The translations under genes and the position numbers were made by a program. A model generated the notes under the pieces. That model made no database searches, had not been told where the DNA came from, and saw only the letters and a program-made list of their open reading frames with translations. Shown here one piece after another: positions 8,310 to 16,585 of a stretch of DNA of 39,866 nucleotides. Numbering within the stretch: position 1 is the first letter of the stretch; the number at the start of each line of letters is the position of its first letter. The DNA is from Candidatus Rokuibacteriota bacterium (GTDB lineage: Bacteria; Methylomirabilota; Methylomirabilia; Rokubacteriales; CSP1-6), in the NCBI GenBank assembly GCA_003220495.1, contig QHSP01000068.1, forward strand, positions 7,723-47,588. Reading direction: 5' to 3'.

Positions 8310-9590
8310 ATGTCCGGGCGGCCGGAAGCCACCGAAGGGATCGGAAGGCTTACGCCGGCGCCCCGGCCGGTCCGCCTCGGCGCCCTCCGTCATCGCGATT
8401 TCCGATTATTCTGGATCGGCCAGCTGATCTCCCAGATCGGGACCTGGATGCAGAGCGTGGCGCAGGCCTGGCTCGTCCTCGAGCTGACGCAGTCGCCCCT
8501 GCAGCTCGGGATCGTGAGCGCCCTTCAGTTCACACCGGTCCTGTTCCTTTCACCCGTCGGAGGCGTGCTGAGCGACCGCTTCGCCAAGCGGCGTGTCTTG
8601 CTGGTGAGCCAGACGGCGATGCAGCTGCAGGCGTTCGTGCTCGCCGCGCTCGTCTGGAGCGGTCGCGTCCAGTACTGGCACGTCGCGGTCCTCGCGGCGA
8701 TCTACGGGCTCGGCCGCGCGGTCGACATCCCGGCGCGTCAGTCGTACATCACCGATCTCGTGGGTCGATCGGACCTGGCCAACGCCGTGGCGCTCAACTC
8801 GGTGATCATGAATGGCGCGCGCATCGTCGGCCCGGCCGTCGCGGGATTGCTCATCGCGGCCTTCGGCGTGGCGCTCGCGTTTTTCTTGAACGGGGTGAGC
8901 TTCGTGGCGGTGCTGGTGGCGCTGGTGGCGATTCGGACCGAGGGCCGTCCCGACACCACCGGCCGGCTCGGAATCAGAGAAGGCGTGCTCGGCGCGCTGA
9001 GCTACGCGGCGGCGACTCCACCGGTCGCCTTCACGCTCGGACTGATGGTGGTGGTGAGCCTTCTGGTCCTCAACTTCAACGTGGTCGTCCCGCTGGTGGC
9101 GCGCGACGTGCTGAACCAGGGTGCCCATGGATTCGGGCTCCTGATGTCGTCGCTGGGCGCCGGGGCTGTCGCCGGCGCGTTCGGGGTCGCCGTGTTTCGA
9201 CGGGGCCAGCCACCACTGGCGTTCCTGGTGGCTTCGGGAGCCACGCTCTGCGCGGGGCTCGTGGCGCTGGGGTTCGTCGGCCACTTCGCCCTGGCCGCCG
9301 GGGTGCTGGCTCTGCTGGGCTGTAGTCAGATCCTCTTCACGACCGGCTGCAATACCACGCTGCAGCTCATGGCACCCAACGAGCTTCGCGGGCGCGTGAT
9401 GGGACTCTATACGGTGACGTTCGCCGGGATGACGCCCTTCGGATCACTGCTGGTCGGCATCGTGGCCGAGCGCCACGGCGTCCGGGCGGCGTGCGCCGCG
9501 GGCGGGGCCATCGGTCTCCTCGGCGTCGCGGTGCTCGTGGTGATCGCCCACCGCGTGGGGATCGCGTGGACTCACCGGCGCGCCGGGTAG
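8310..9590 (+). CDS. MFS transporter, EntS-like
   Basis: This 426-residue protein starts at ATG 8310 (MSGRPEATEG); an upstream extension in the same frame looks non-coding. The core begins LRHRDFRLFWIGQLISQIGT, followed by WMQSVAQAWLVLELT, a pattern characteristic of the EntS/DUF894-type major facilitator proteins. The MFS loop motif GGVLSDRFAKRR lies between helices 2 and 3. About twelve membrane helices are visible, and LRGRVMGLYTVTFAGMTPFG is the conserved C-terminal-half loop. Members export siderophores, drugs or metabolites by proton antiport; the substrate is unknown. It stands alone and converges with the HpaB-like gene. Confidence 0.88.
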   Translation: MSGRPEATEGIGRLTPAPRPVRLGALRHRDFRLFWIGQLISQIGTWMQSVAQAWLVLELTQSPLQLGIVSALQFTPVLFLSPVGGVLSDRFAKRRVLLVSQTAMQLQAFVLAALVWSGRVQYWHVAVLAAIYGLGRAVDIPARQSYITDLVGRSDLANAVALNSVIMNGARIVGPAVAGLLIAAFGVALAFFLNGVSFVAVLVALVAIRTEGRPDTTGRLGIREGVLGALSYAAATPPVAFTLGLMVVVSLLVLNFNVVVPLVARDVLNQGAHGFGLLMSSLGAGAVAGAFGVAVFRRGQPPLAFLVASGATLCAGLVALGFVGHFALAAGVLALLGCSQILFTTGCNTTLQLMAPNELRGRVMGLYTVTFAGMTPFGSLLVGIVAERHGVRAACAAGGAIGLLGVAVLVVIAHRVGIAWTHRRAG

Positions 9591-9617
9591 GCGCGCCGCC
9601 GCGGTCGCGACTCGTCG

Positions 9618-11060
9618 CTACTCGTCGTCCAGAAGCTCTCGAACGCGGTCCATCACCGCATCCTTGGGATAGATGGCGTTCAGCGCCCGCGCGCGGGTCA
9701 GGGGATCGCTGGCGAAGAAGCGCTCGTAGAGCACCTGCCGGCTACCGAACGCGCTGCCGGCGACGTCCCACGCCAGGCGGAACAGCTTCACCCGATCGCG
9801 CGCCGAGGCGGTGTCGGTCGCGAGGTACTGCTCGATCTGGGGCGCGAGCGGCCCGCTGAAGTCCGCCTCGGTCGGCGTGATCATGAAGCTGCTCGAGCCG
9901 AGGAGCTGCAGGATCTCCACCATCCTCGGGTAGGCGGTCATGAAGAGGTTGCGCGTGCTCTCGGCCGGCAGCTCGGCGGGGCACATGACGCCCCATTCGT
10001 CGAGCTTCGCGTCGGCCTCGGCCGCCCGCATGCACGCTCTCGTGAGCTCGGTGTAGAGCATCAGCTCGGCCAGGCGCTCCTCGGAGTGCGGCAGGTGCGC
10101 GTTGCCCAGGGTCTTGGTCATCAGGAGCGCCAGGCCCAGGACGAACTCGCACTTGGCGAGGTTCTTGGCCGCACCCTGGTGCGCCGTGTGGGTCATCGAG
10201 TGAGTGCTCGTGGCCGTGGCGTTGAGCAGGTCCACGTCGCCCAGCAGGAACACGCGCTCCCAGGGGACCAGCACGTCGTTGAAGAAGACGACGCAGTCCA
10301 TCTCCTCGAAACGCGAGCCCAGCGGGTGCTCGAAGTGCGAACGGCCCAGGTCGAAGCTCTCCCGGCACAGGAACTTCAGCCCCGGCGTCGCGCAGGGGAT
10401 CGCGAAGTTCAGCGCGAACGGGCTGTGGGTTTCGGTGTGCCGCGCGACCCGCGGCGAGTAGACGGCGATCTCGTCCGAGAGCGGGCCGAGCGTCGCCAGG
10501 ATCCGCGCCCCGCGCACGACGATGCCGGCGTCGGTCTCGCGGATCACCTGGAGCGCCGTGCCTTCCTCGAGGTTGAAGACGCCGCTGGCGGTGCGGCTCC
10601 GTTGCAGATTGATCAGCGAGTGAGTCAGGGTCAGGTCGTGCTCGCTGATGTATTCGTAGTAGCGCCGCATGTTCTCGCCGAACTCGGGCCGCCCCCGCGC
10701 GAAATAGCCCGCCGCTGCGGCCCAGGCCGCGAAGGTGACGTTCATGAAGTCGGGCGAGCGGCCCATCATCCCGCACGTGGTCCGCGCCCAGCGGAGCATC
10801 ATCGCGCCGCGCCGCGCCAGCTCGTCCCTGGTACGCGGGATGATGAAGGAGAGCCCCAGGCGCTCGCCGCTGGTCGGCGACACGTACGTCATCTCGTCCG
10901 AGAGCTCGTGCTGCAGATCGTAGAGCGACGCGATCGCGCGCACCCCGTTGGCGAGGCCGGGGTGCGTGGTGACGTCCTTGACGCGCTCTCCGCGCAACCA
11001 GACCTCGCACTCCTGCGCCTGGAGGCCCTTGATGTACTCGGCGCCCGTCCGCGCTGCCAT
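9618..11060 (-). CDS. 4-hydroxyphenylacetate 3-monooxygenase (HpaB) family hydroxylase
   Basis: The 480-residue protein starts at ATG 11060 with AAGGAG upstream. It shows the HpaB/acyl-CoA dehydrogenase-like fold sequence throughout: TGAEYIKGLQ at the start, CGMMGRSPDFMN, DLTLTHSLINLQ (family DLxLTHALINPQ), and a late FGSRQVLYERFF. HpaB enzymes use reduced flavin supplied by a partner reductase to ortho-hydroxylate phenols; some homologues act on other aromatics or dehydrate 4-hydroxybutyryl-CoA. The residues that separate these activities cannot be settled by eye. It is the last gene of a four-gene operon, 18 nt after the solute-binding protein. No HpaC-type reductase is visible here, though the LLM enzyme in the operon also binds flavin. 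Confidence 0.87.
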   Translation of the reverse strand: MAARTGAEYIKGLQAQECEVWLRGERVKDVTTHPGLANGVRAIASLYDLQHELSDEMTYVSPTSGERLGLSFIIPRTRDELARRGAMMLRWARTTCGMMGRSPDFMNVTFAAWAAAAGYFARGRPEFGENMRRYYEYISEHDLTLTHSLINLQRSRTASGVFNLEEGTALQVIRETDAGIVVRGARILATLGPLSDEIAVYSPRVARHTETHSPFALNFAIPCATPGLKFLCRESFDLGRSHFEHPLGSRFEEMDCVVFFNDVLVPWERVFLLGDVDLLNATATSTHSMTHTAHQGAAKNLAKCEFVLGLALLMTKTLGNAHLPHSEERLAELMLYTELTRACMRAAEADAKLDEWGVMCPAELPAESTRNLFMTAYPRMVEILQLLGSSSFMITPTEADFSGPLAPQIEQYLATDTASARDRVKLFRLAWDVAGSAFGSRQVLYERFFASDPLTRARALNAIYPKDAVMDRVRELLDDE

Positions 11061-11078
11061 GGCGAACTCCTTGCCGCG

Positions 11079-12611
11079 TTACTTGAGTTTCAGATCCTCG
11101 CAGGGCGCCGCGTACGGATAGCCCTGGATCAACCCGGCGCCCGGGACCTCGACACGCGAGCCCACCCCCCAGATGAAGCCCTGCTGGAAGATCGGCGCCA
11201 CCATCGTCTGGTCGGTGACGATCTTCTGGATCTGATGAAGCAGGGCTTCGCGCTTCTTTCGGTCGAGCTCCTTGGCCTGCTGCTGGAAGAGGTCGTCGAT
11301 CTCCGGCAGCGAGCCGTACGCGTAGAGGCCGCCCTTGGTGAAGAACGGCTCGAGCCGCGCCGCCGCGTTGCCGGCCGCCCCGGTCGCGCCGATGAGGAGG
11401 CCCTTCAGCTTCTTCTCGTGCCACGTGGTCATGAAGGTGGCCCGCTCCATCGTCCGCACCCGGGAGCGAATCCCGATGCCCTGGAGATAGCCGCCCACGG
11501 TTTCCGCGAGCGAGGTGTAGGGCGGCAGCGGCGTGAGATCGCCAGCGTCGAAGCCGTTCGGATAACCCGCCTCGGTGATGAGCTGCTTGGCACGCTTGGG
11601 ATCGAGCGGCGGCGGCTCGACCTTGAGCGCGAAGTCGAACTCCGGCGGCACGAACCCGCCAGTGGTCTTGCCGTAGCCCAGCATCTCGGCCTGGTTGATC
11701 GCGGCGCGATCGATGACGAGGCTCGCCGCCTGCCGGACGCGCTTGTCGTGCCACGGAGACTTGGCGTCCCACTGATCGAGGAAGTCGAGCCAGTAGATCC
11801 CGTAGAGCAGGGGCGCGGTAAGCCGGACCCCGGGCGAGCGTTTCAAGTCCTCGGCGGCCGCGCCCACGAAGAGGAACGCGATGTCCACCTCGCCGGTCTT
11901 TACCGCGGCGGCGCGCGTGCTCTCGTCGGGGATGCTGCGCATCACGATGCGCTTCACCTGCGGCGGCTTGCGCCAGTAGTCCGGGAACGCCTCGAGCACG
12001 AGCTCGACGCCGGGCTGAAACGACACGAATTTGAACGGCCCGGCGCCCACCGGCGCCTTCTTGAAGCCGTCCTCACCGACCTTTTCGACGTACTTCTTGG
12101 GCACGATCCACGAGGCGCCGGTGGCCGAGGTGCCGTAGAACGCGATGAAGTCCGGCCACGCTTCCCTGAGCACGAAGCGCACGCGATTCGGCGCGACGAC
12201 CTGGACTTCCTTGACCTTCTCCTTGAGGAGCCGGGCCGACGCGCCCTTGTAGCGCTCGAAGGTGAACTTCACGTCGTCGGCGGTCACCGGATCGCCGTTG
12301 TGGAACTTGGCGTTCCTTCTCAAGAGAAAGTCGTACGTGAGCCCATCCTTGGAGACCGACCACGATTCGGCGAGGCTCGGTGTGCTGATATTGCCGGGCA
12401 TCGGCTTCACCAGGGCGTCGTGGAGCGCATACAGCACCATGAACGGAGTGATCAGCGCCTCGGTCTCGCCGGGATCGAGCCAGCGCGAGACCAGGGTGAC
12501 GTGGACGCCCCAGACCATCGTCCCCGGCTCGGTAGCCGCAAGCGCCGGCGCGACGGCCGACAGGGCCAGGAGGACGCCGAGGAGGACGCCGAGCCAGGAG
12601 CGAAGGCGCAT
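11079..12611 (-). CDS. ABC transporter substrate-binding protein, family 5 (peptide/nickel type)
   Basis: The start is ATG 12611, which shares one base with the stop of the upstream LLM gene (TGATG) and has GGAGGT behind it. The 510-residue product has a Sec signal peptide (MRLRSWLGVLLGVLLALSAV then APALAA). The mature part is a classic SBP_bac_5 protein: TPSLAESWSVSKDGLTYDF, AKFHNGDPVTADDVKFTFER, VGAGPFKF, and HDKRVRQAASLVIDRAAINQ. These proteins bind oligopeptides, nickel chelates or other solutes. No DPP/OPP permease or ATPase genes are present, so it either pairs with components elsewhere or acts as a sensor. Linkage to an HpaB-like enzyme suggests an aromatic or amide ligand; that is inference. 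Confidence 0.9.
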   Translation of the reverse strand: MRLRSWLGVLLGVLLALSAVAPALAATEPGTMVWGVHVTLVSRWLDPGETEALITPFMVLYALHDALVKPMPGNISTPSLAESWSVSKDGLTYDFLLRRNAKFHNGDPVTADDVKFTFERYKGASARLLKEKVKEVQVVAPNRVRFVLREAWPDFIAFYGTSATGASWIVPKKYVEKVGEDGFKKAPVGAGPFKFVSFQPGVELVLEAFPDYWRKPPQVKRIVMRSIPDESTRAAAVKTGEVDIAFLFVGAAAEDLKRSPGVRLTAPLLYGIYWLDFLDQWDAKSPWHDKRVRQAASLVIDRAAINQAEMLGYGKTTGGFVPPEFDFALKVEPPPLDPKRAKQLITEAGYPNGFDAGDLTPLPPYTSLAETVGGYLQGIGIRSRVRTMERATFMTTWHEKKLKGLLIGATGAAGNAAARLEPFFTKGGLYAYGSLPEIDDLFQQQAKELDRKKREALLHQIQKIVTDQTMVAPIFQQGFIWGVGSRVEVPGAGLIQGYPYAAPCEDLKLK

Positions 12612-13879
12612 CAGGCGACCTCCAGAGGGGCTGGGTGTCGGGCGACGGGGCGCTCGCTGGCGGGCGCCGCCGACTCGTGGAACGCCATGCTCACCGGTGC
12701 GTTGGCCTCGAAGGGACTCCAGAGGCCGAGCTCTTTTCCGATTTCTCTCAGCGCGGGCAGCACTTCCTCGCCGAGGAGCCGGATACACGTTCGCGTATCC
12801 GCGCTCGAGACGAATCCATCGGCCGCCCAGAAGCCGACGATGGACGGCCGCGTTTCTTCGAGCAGCCGCCGGAGCTTCGGGATCACGGTCTTCGGCGTGC
12901 CCGCGACGATCATCTGGCTCGCGATCTGATCCTCGAAGGCGGCCCCGCGAGGATTGGACCGACGCCCGACCGCGTATTCGACGAACTGCGTCCGGATCGA
13001 GGGCGAGAAGTAGCCGGACGGGGTCGACCAGACCGGGTGCGCGAGGCCGGTGAACTCGCCCTGCATCCACATGAACTGCCGCGCGTTCTCGAGGGCCTTT
13101 TCTTCCGTCTCGGCGACGTGGCAGCGCTGGAGGTAACCGCGATACTCGGGACCGCCGGCATAGCCCGTCTCCGCCGCGACCGAATCGTAGAGCTCCCAGA
13201 TCTTCTTGGTCGCCTCGATCGCCGTGCTCAGCGCGATGTACGGGTAGCGCTTCTTCGCCGCCCAGATGATCGTCTCCTTGCTGAGCACGCCGGGAATCCA
13301 GACGCGCGGATGGGGCTTCTGGAGCGGCACCGCCCACGGGTTCACGACGCGATGCTGATAGTGCGTGCCTTCCCACCGGAACGGCCCGGGCTGAGTCCAC
13401 GCCCGAACGATCAGCTCGTGCGCTTCCTCGAAGCGCTCGCGGTTGAAGGCCGGGTTGACGCCGGTGGCGAGCTGCTCCTGACCGCCGCCGCGGACGAACC
13501 CGGACACGAGGCGCCCGCGCGAGACCATGTCGATCATCGCGAGCTCTTCGGCGAGCCGCACGGGATTGTCGGCGAGCGGAAGCGGGTTGCCGAGCAGGAC
13601 GATCTTCACGCGCCGGGTCGTCGCCGCCAGGATCGACGCGAAGACGTTGCACTTGGCCTGCATGCAGAACGGCGCGTTGTGGTGCTCGTTGAGCATGATG
13701 CCGTCGAAGCCGACCGTCTCGGCGAGCCGATAGTGCTCGAGGTACTCGTTGTAGAGGCGGCTGCCGGCGGCGGGATCGAAGTGGCGGTTGGAGAACATGA
13801 GGGCGGTGGCCCCGAACTCGCGCCCTTCGGCCTCGGGGTACGCCGACATCGGCTGCTCGGTGAAGTACATGAGGTGCAT
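12611..13879 (-). CDS. LLM-class flavin-dependent oxidoreductase
   Basis: The gene starts at ATG 13879 with AAGGAGA upstream and a one-base overlap (TGATG) with the preceding hydrolase stop. The 422-residue protein is a luciferase-like TIM barrel: AETVGFDGIMLNEHHNAPFC (family hallmark NEHH), ILAATTRRVKIVLLGNPLPL, DNPVRLAEELAMIDMVSRGR and RLVSGFVRGGGQE. Such enzymes use FMNH2 or F420H2 to oxidise organic substrates, often as two-component monooxygenases. Its long C-terminal segment (RTQFVEYAVGRR onward) is larger than in short LLM proteins. The company of a hydrolase and an HpaB-like hydroxylase suggests one oxidative degradation route. Confidence 0.9.
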   Translation of the reverse strand: MHLMYFTEQPMSAYPEAEGREFGATALMFSNRHFDPAAGSRLYNEYLEHYRLAETVGFDGIMLNEHHNAPFCMQAKCNVFASILAATTRRVKIVLLGNPLPLADNPVRLAEELAMIDMVSRGRLVSGFVRGGGQEQLATGVNPAFNRERFEEAHELIVRAWTQPGPFRWEGTHYQHRVVNPWAVPLQKPHPRVWIPGVLSKETIIWAAKKRYPYIALSTAIEATKKIWELYDSVAAETGYAGGPEYRGYLQRCHVAETEEKALENARQFMWMQGEFTGLAHPVWSTPSGYFSPSIRTQFVEYAVGRRSNPRGAAFEDQIASQMIVAGTPKTVIPKLRRLLEETRPSIVGFWAADGFVSSADTRTCIRLLGEEVLPALREIGKELGLWSPFEANAPVSMAFHESAAPASERPVARHPAPLEVA

Positions 13880-14688
13880 CAGGCGTCTCCTTGACTGACG
13901 AAAGCGGTGACGAGCCGCGCGAGCTCGTCGGGTTTCTCCATCTCGACGAAGTGCCCGGCGCCCTCGACGATCTCCAGACGTGCTCGCGGGAGCCCCTTGG
14001 CGAAGCGCTCGCCGCACTCGAGCGGCACGATGCGATCATCGCGGCCCCAGACGACCAGGGCGGGGATGGCTATGCCGCCCAGCAGGTGTGGAAGCGAGGA
14101 GTTGTACATGTAGGGCTTCCAGGCGATGCGGAAGGACATCTCGCGATTCAGGTCCCAGTGCTCGAGCCGGCTCGTCTCCGGCTCGGCGCCGAACAGACGG
14201 TCGAATGCGCTCTGATCGCTGAATCCGAGCCGGACGTAGTCGATGTACGAAACGAGGGCCTGGTCCGCGATCACCCCACGCTCGGGCTTGAGACCCATGG
14301 CACCGACCAGGACGAGCTTCTTGAACGCGCGCGGCGCCTGCGTGGCCATCTCCGCCGCGACCCAGCCGCCGAAGCCGAGGCCGACGACTGAAACCGTCTG
14401 GGGCGCGCGCGTGATGGCCAGCTCACCGAGCAGCCACTGATGAACGGCCGCGAGATCGCGGACGTTGCGCATCCAGTCAGGCCGTTGAGATCCGTCGTAC
14501 CCGGGGTGCGACGGCACCAGCACGGTGAAGCGCCGGGCGAGTGCATCGTAGAAGGGCAGACGCGGGAGCGTCCCGACGTCGTGGTGTAGCACCAGGAGCG
14601 GCGGACCCTCGCCGGCGCGGGTGAGCTGCATCGCGACTCCGCCGATCGGAATGGTCTCGGTGGTCCAGTTGCCGGCTGATGTGCTCAC
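13879..14688 (-). CDS. Alpha/beta hydrolase lacking the nucleophile serine
   Basis: The 269-residue protein starts at GTG 14688, with GGGAGGAG upstream at a longish spacing. The fold is clear: PPLLVLHHDVG (oxyanion region), VLVPSHPGYDGSQRPDWMRN, a nucleophile elbow, VVWGRDDRIVP (acid) and GAGHFVEMEKP (histidine). The elbow reads VVGLGFGGW instead of G-x-S-x-G: residue 105 is glycine (codon GGC) where the serine should be. Asp217/218 and His246 are kept. It may use another mechanism (lyase, cofactor-free chemistry or binding only) or be catalytically dead while staying under selection. It leads the operon with the LLM, binding-protein and HpaB-like genes. Confidence 0.88.
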   Translation of the reverse strand: MSTSAGNWTTETIPIGGVAMQLTRAGEGPPLLVLHHDVGTLPRLPFYDALARRFTVLVPSHPGYDGSQRPDWMRNVRDLAAVHQWLLGELAITRAPQTVSVVGLGFGGWVAAEMATQAPRAFKKLVLVGAMGLKPERGVIADQALVSYIDYVRLGFSDQSAFDRLFGAEPETSRLEHWDLNREMSFRIAWKPYMYNSSLPHLLGGIAIPALVVWGRDDRIVPLECGERFAKGLPRARLEIVEGAGHFVEMEKPDELARLVTAFVSQGDA

Positions 14689-14915
14689 GGTAGCGAAAGC
14701 TCCTCCCGTCGCGCGGGCTGGAGCCCCGCTCGACGCCTGCTCAGACTACCCGCTTCAGGCAGGCGCTGCGCGTTTTTGTGTGGTCGTGGCTCGGGTTGTG
14801 GGTGGGGGTGTCGCGACCACGCGGCTCTTCAGGCGAAGACGATGGTCGCTCTCGTCGTGTATGACCCGACGTAGGCCAATGTTGCGCGGACCCGACCGGT
14901 CGCGGCGATTCGCCG
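14689..14915. other. Intergenic region upstream of the hydrolase operon
   Basis: This 227-bp region should contain the promoter of the four-gene operon, but I see no convincing -35/-10 pair. A segment at 14708-14740 loosely resembles the hairpin core found at 21910 and 31181 (GTCGCGCGGGCTGG then AGCCCCGC), with several mismatches; it may be a decayed copy or chance. Confidence 0.35.
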
Positions 14916-15194
14916 TCACCCGTGCGTGCCGGCCGCGGGAGGCTGCGGCGGCGCCGGTTGATACGTGGTCATCGCCGGTCGACTGCTCAGCACCGTGATC
15001 GTGATGCCCTGGGAGAGGAGCCAGTCATGAACCGAAGCCCAGCGTCTCGGGTCGTCGCGTTCCCACCGCGCGATCGCTTCGGCTTCGATCGCGATCGACG
15101 TGCGCTTGCGCCAGATGGCAGTGATGACGAGCCGTTTCAAGTCGGTCGGACTGGTTTCCAGATCGCGAAGCAAGTTCTCGGTCCGGGCATCCAT
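14916..15194 (-). CDS. Small hypothetical protein
   Basis: An ORF of 92 codons starts at ATG 15194. The product is polar and looks genuinely protein-like: TENLLRDLETSPTDLKRLVI, then WRKRTSIAIEAEAIARWERD with charged helical periodicity, DWLLSQGITITVL, and a proline-rich tail ending PPQPPAAGTHG. No signal peptide, membrane segment or known domain is seen. No strong ribosome site precedes it. It stands alone between the NDH-2-like gene and the hydrolase operon on the same strand. It could be a small regulatory or DNA-associated protein, but nothing in the sequence proves it. Confidence 0.5.
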   Translation of the reverse strand: MDARTENLLRDLETSPTDLKRLVITAIWRKRTSIAIEAEAIARWERDDPRRWASVHDWLLSQGITITVLSSRPAMTTYQPAPPQPPAAGTHG

Positions 15195-15267
15195 GCCACG
15201 CGAAGCTTAGCCTAACCGCCGTGTCAATGGCGCAGGGATAAGACTTCGTGACGTTTCGGGACGATCG

Positions 15268-16521
15268 TCAGTCGCGGCCCCGCCAGGGGCCGGTGATCAG
15301 CCGCGCGCCGCGCTGCCAGGACACGTAGGCCCACGCCCATTCGAACAGCACGAGAAAGCGGTTGCGAAAGCCGATCAGGAACATGACGTGCACGAGGAGC
15401 CACGCGAGCCACGCCACCAGGCCCGACAGCTGGATCCTGCCGACCACCGCGACGGCCGCCGCGCGCCCGATCGTCGCCATGCTCCCGCGATCGCGATAGT
15501 GAAACGTCCGGGTGGGCTGGCCGCTCAGACGCCGGAGCACGTTGTCAGCCGCGCGCTGCCCCTGCTGGATCGCGACGGGCGCCAGGCCGGGGAATGGTGA
15601 CCCCGAGGGGCCACGAAGGACGCTCATGTCGCCGATCACGAAGGCTTCCGGGTGACCCGCGATCGAGAGATCCGGCTCCACGGGGACGCGGCCGGAGCGG
15701 TCGAGCGTGACCCCGAGGGTCCGCGCCAGGGGCGACGCCGCGACGCCGGCGGCCCAGAGCACTGTGCGGGCGCGGATCTGCTCGCCGCCGAGCCACACGG
15801 CGTCCGCGGTCACGCGCGTGACGATCGCGCCGGTGCGCACCTCGACGCCGATGCGCTCGAGGGCCTGCTGCGCCCGGCGGCTCAGCGACTCCGGAAAGCT
15901 CGCGAGAACCCGCGGGCCACCCTCGAGGAGAATGATGCGCGCCCCGGTCGGATCGATGACGCGGAAGTCGCGGGCGATCGTCTGGCGTGAGATCTCGGCG
16001 AGCGCGCCGGCGAGCTCCACGCCCGTCGGGCCGCCGCCGACGACGACGAAGGTGAGCAGCGCGCGCTGCTCACCGCCGTCCACCTCACGCTCGGCGGATT
16101 CGTACGCGAGGAGCACTCGCCGGCGGATCTCGAGCGCGTCTTCGAGGCTCTTGAGGCCGGGCGCGAACACTTCCCACTCCTCGTGGCCGAAGTACGAATG
16201 GCTGGCGCCCGCCGCCAGAAGGAGCGCGTCGTAGCCGATTTCGCCCCGATCGAGTGCGAGGCGACGCGTCGCGAGGTCGACTCGCTCGACTTCCGCCAGG
16301 AGAACCGTGACGTTTTTGGCGCGGCGCAGGACGGAGCGGAGCGGCGCCGCGATGTCGGAGGCGTTCAGCGCGGCGGTCGCCACCTGATAGAGGAGCGGTT
16401 GGAACAGATGATGATTGCGCCGGTCGAGCAGGGTGACCCGCACGGGTTGGCCCGCGAGCGCGCGCGCGGCGTAGAGCCCACCGAAGCCACCGCCCACCAC
16501 GACCACGTGAGGATCGGCCAC
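15268..16521 (-). CDS. NDH-2-like NAD(P)/FAD-dependent oxidoreductase
   Basis: The 417-residue protein starts at GTG 16521. It opens with VVVVGGGFGGLYAARAL, the FAD-binding Rossmann motif, and has the second dinucleotide motif FVVVGGGPTGVELAGALAEI for NADH. HHLFQPLLYQVATAAL is a hallmark of type II NADH dehydrogenases, and FVIGDMSVL with LAPVAIQQGQRAADNV is the C-terminal FAD site. The hydrophobic C-terminus (LVAWLAWLLVHVMFLIGF then RNRFLVLFEWAWAYVSW) should anchor it to the membrane. Type II enzymes pass electrons from NADH to quinone without pumping protons. It sits downstream of the dienelactone hydrolase gene on the same strand, separated by a hairpin. Confidence 0.9.
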   Translation of the reverse strand: MADPHVVVVGGGFGGLYAARALAGQPVRVTLLDRRNHHLFQPLLYQVATAALNASDIAAPLRSVLRRAKNVTVLLAEVERVDLATRRLALDRGEIGYDALLLAAGASHSYFGHEEWEVFAPGLKSLEDALEIRRRVLLAYESAEREVDGGEQRALLTFVVVGGGPTGVELAGALAEISRQTIARDFRVIDPTGARIILLEGGPRVLASFPESLSRRAQQALERIGVEVRTGAIVTRVTADAVWLGGEQIRARTVLWAAGVAASPLARTLGVTLDRSGRVPVEPDLSIAGHPEAFVIGDMSVLRGPSGSPFPGLAPVAIQQGQRAADNVLRRLSGQPTRTFHYRDRGSMATIGRAAAVAVVGRIQLSGLVAWLAWLLVHVMFLIGFRNRFLVLFEWAWAYVSWQRGARLITGPWRGRD

Positions 16522-16542
16522 GTCAAGAACCGAGATGGCCGA

Positions 16543-16570
16543 GCAGCCCGAGCCCTGAGGCCCGGGCTGC
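16543..16570 (-). terminator. Hairpin between dienelactone hydrolase and NDH-2-like genes
   Basis: GCAGCCCG (16543-16550) pairs with CGGGCTGC (16563-16570), an 8-bp stem around a 12-nt loop, just after the dienelactone hydrolase stop. No T-run follows on the minus strand, so it could be a weak terminator or a processing or stability hairpin. Confidence 0.35.
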
Positions 16571-16585
16571 CTCCCGGCGCACCGT

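Noticed and set aside
10086-12929. Very long plus-strand open frame of 947 codons
   Set aside because: It lies antisense to the HpaB-like, binding-protein and LLM genes, has arginine-rich low-information translation and no ribosome site; a shadow of high-GC coding DNA.
15222-15227. TTGACA on the minus strand before the 92-codon hypothetical gene
   Set aside because: No -10 box lies at a usable distance (TTCGCG at 17 bases).
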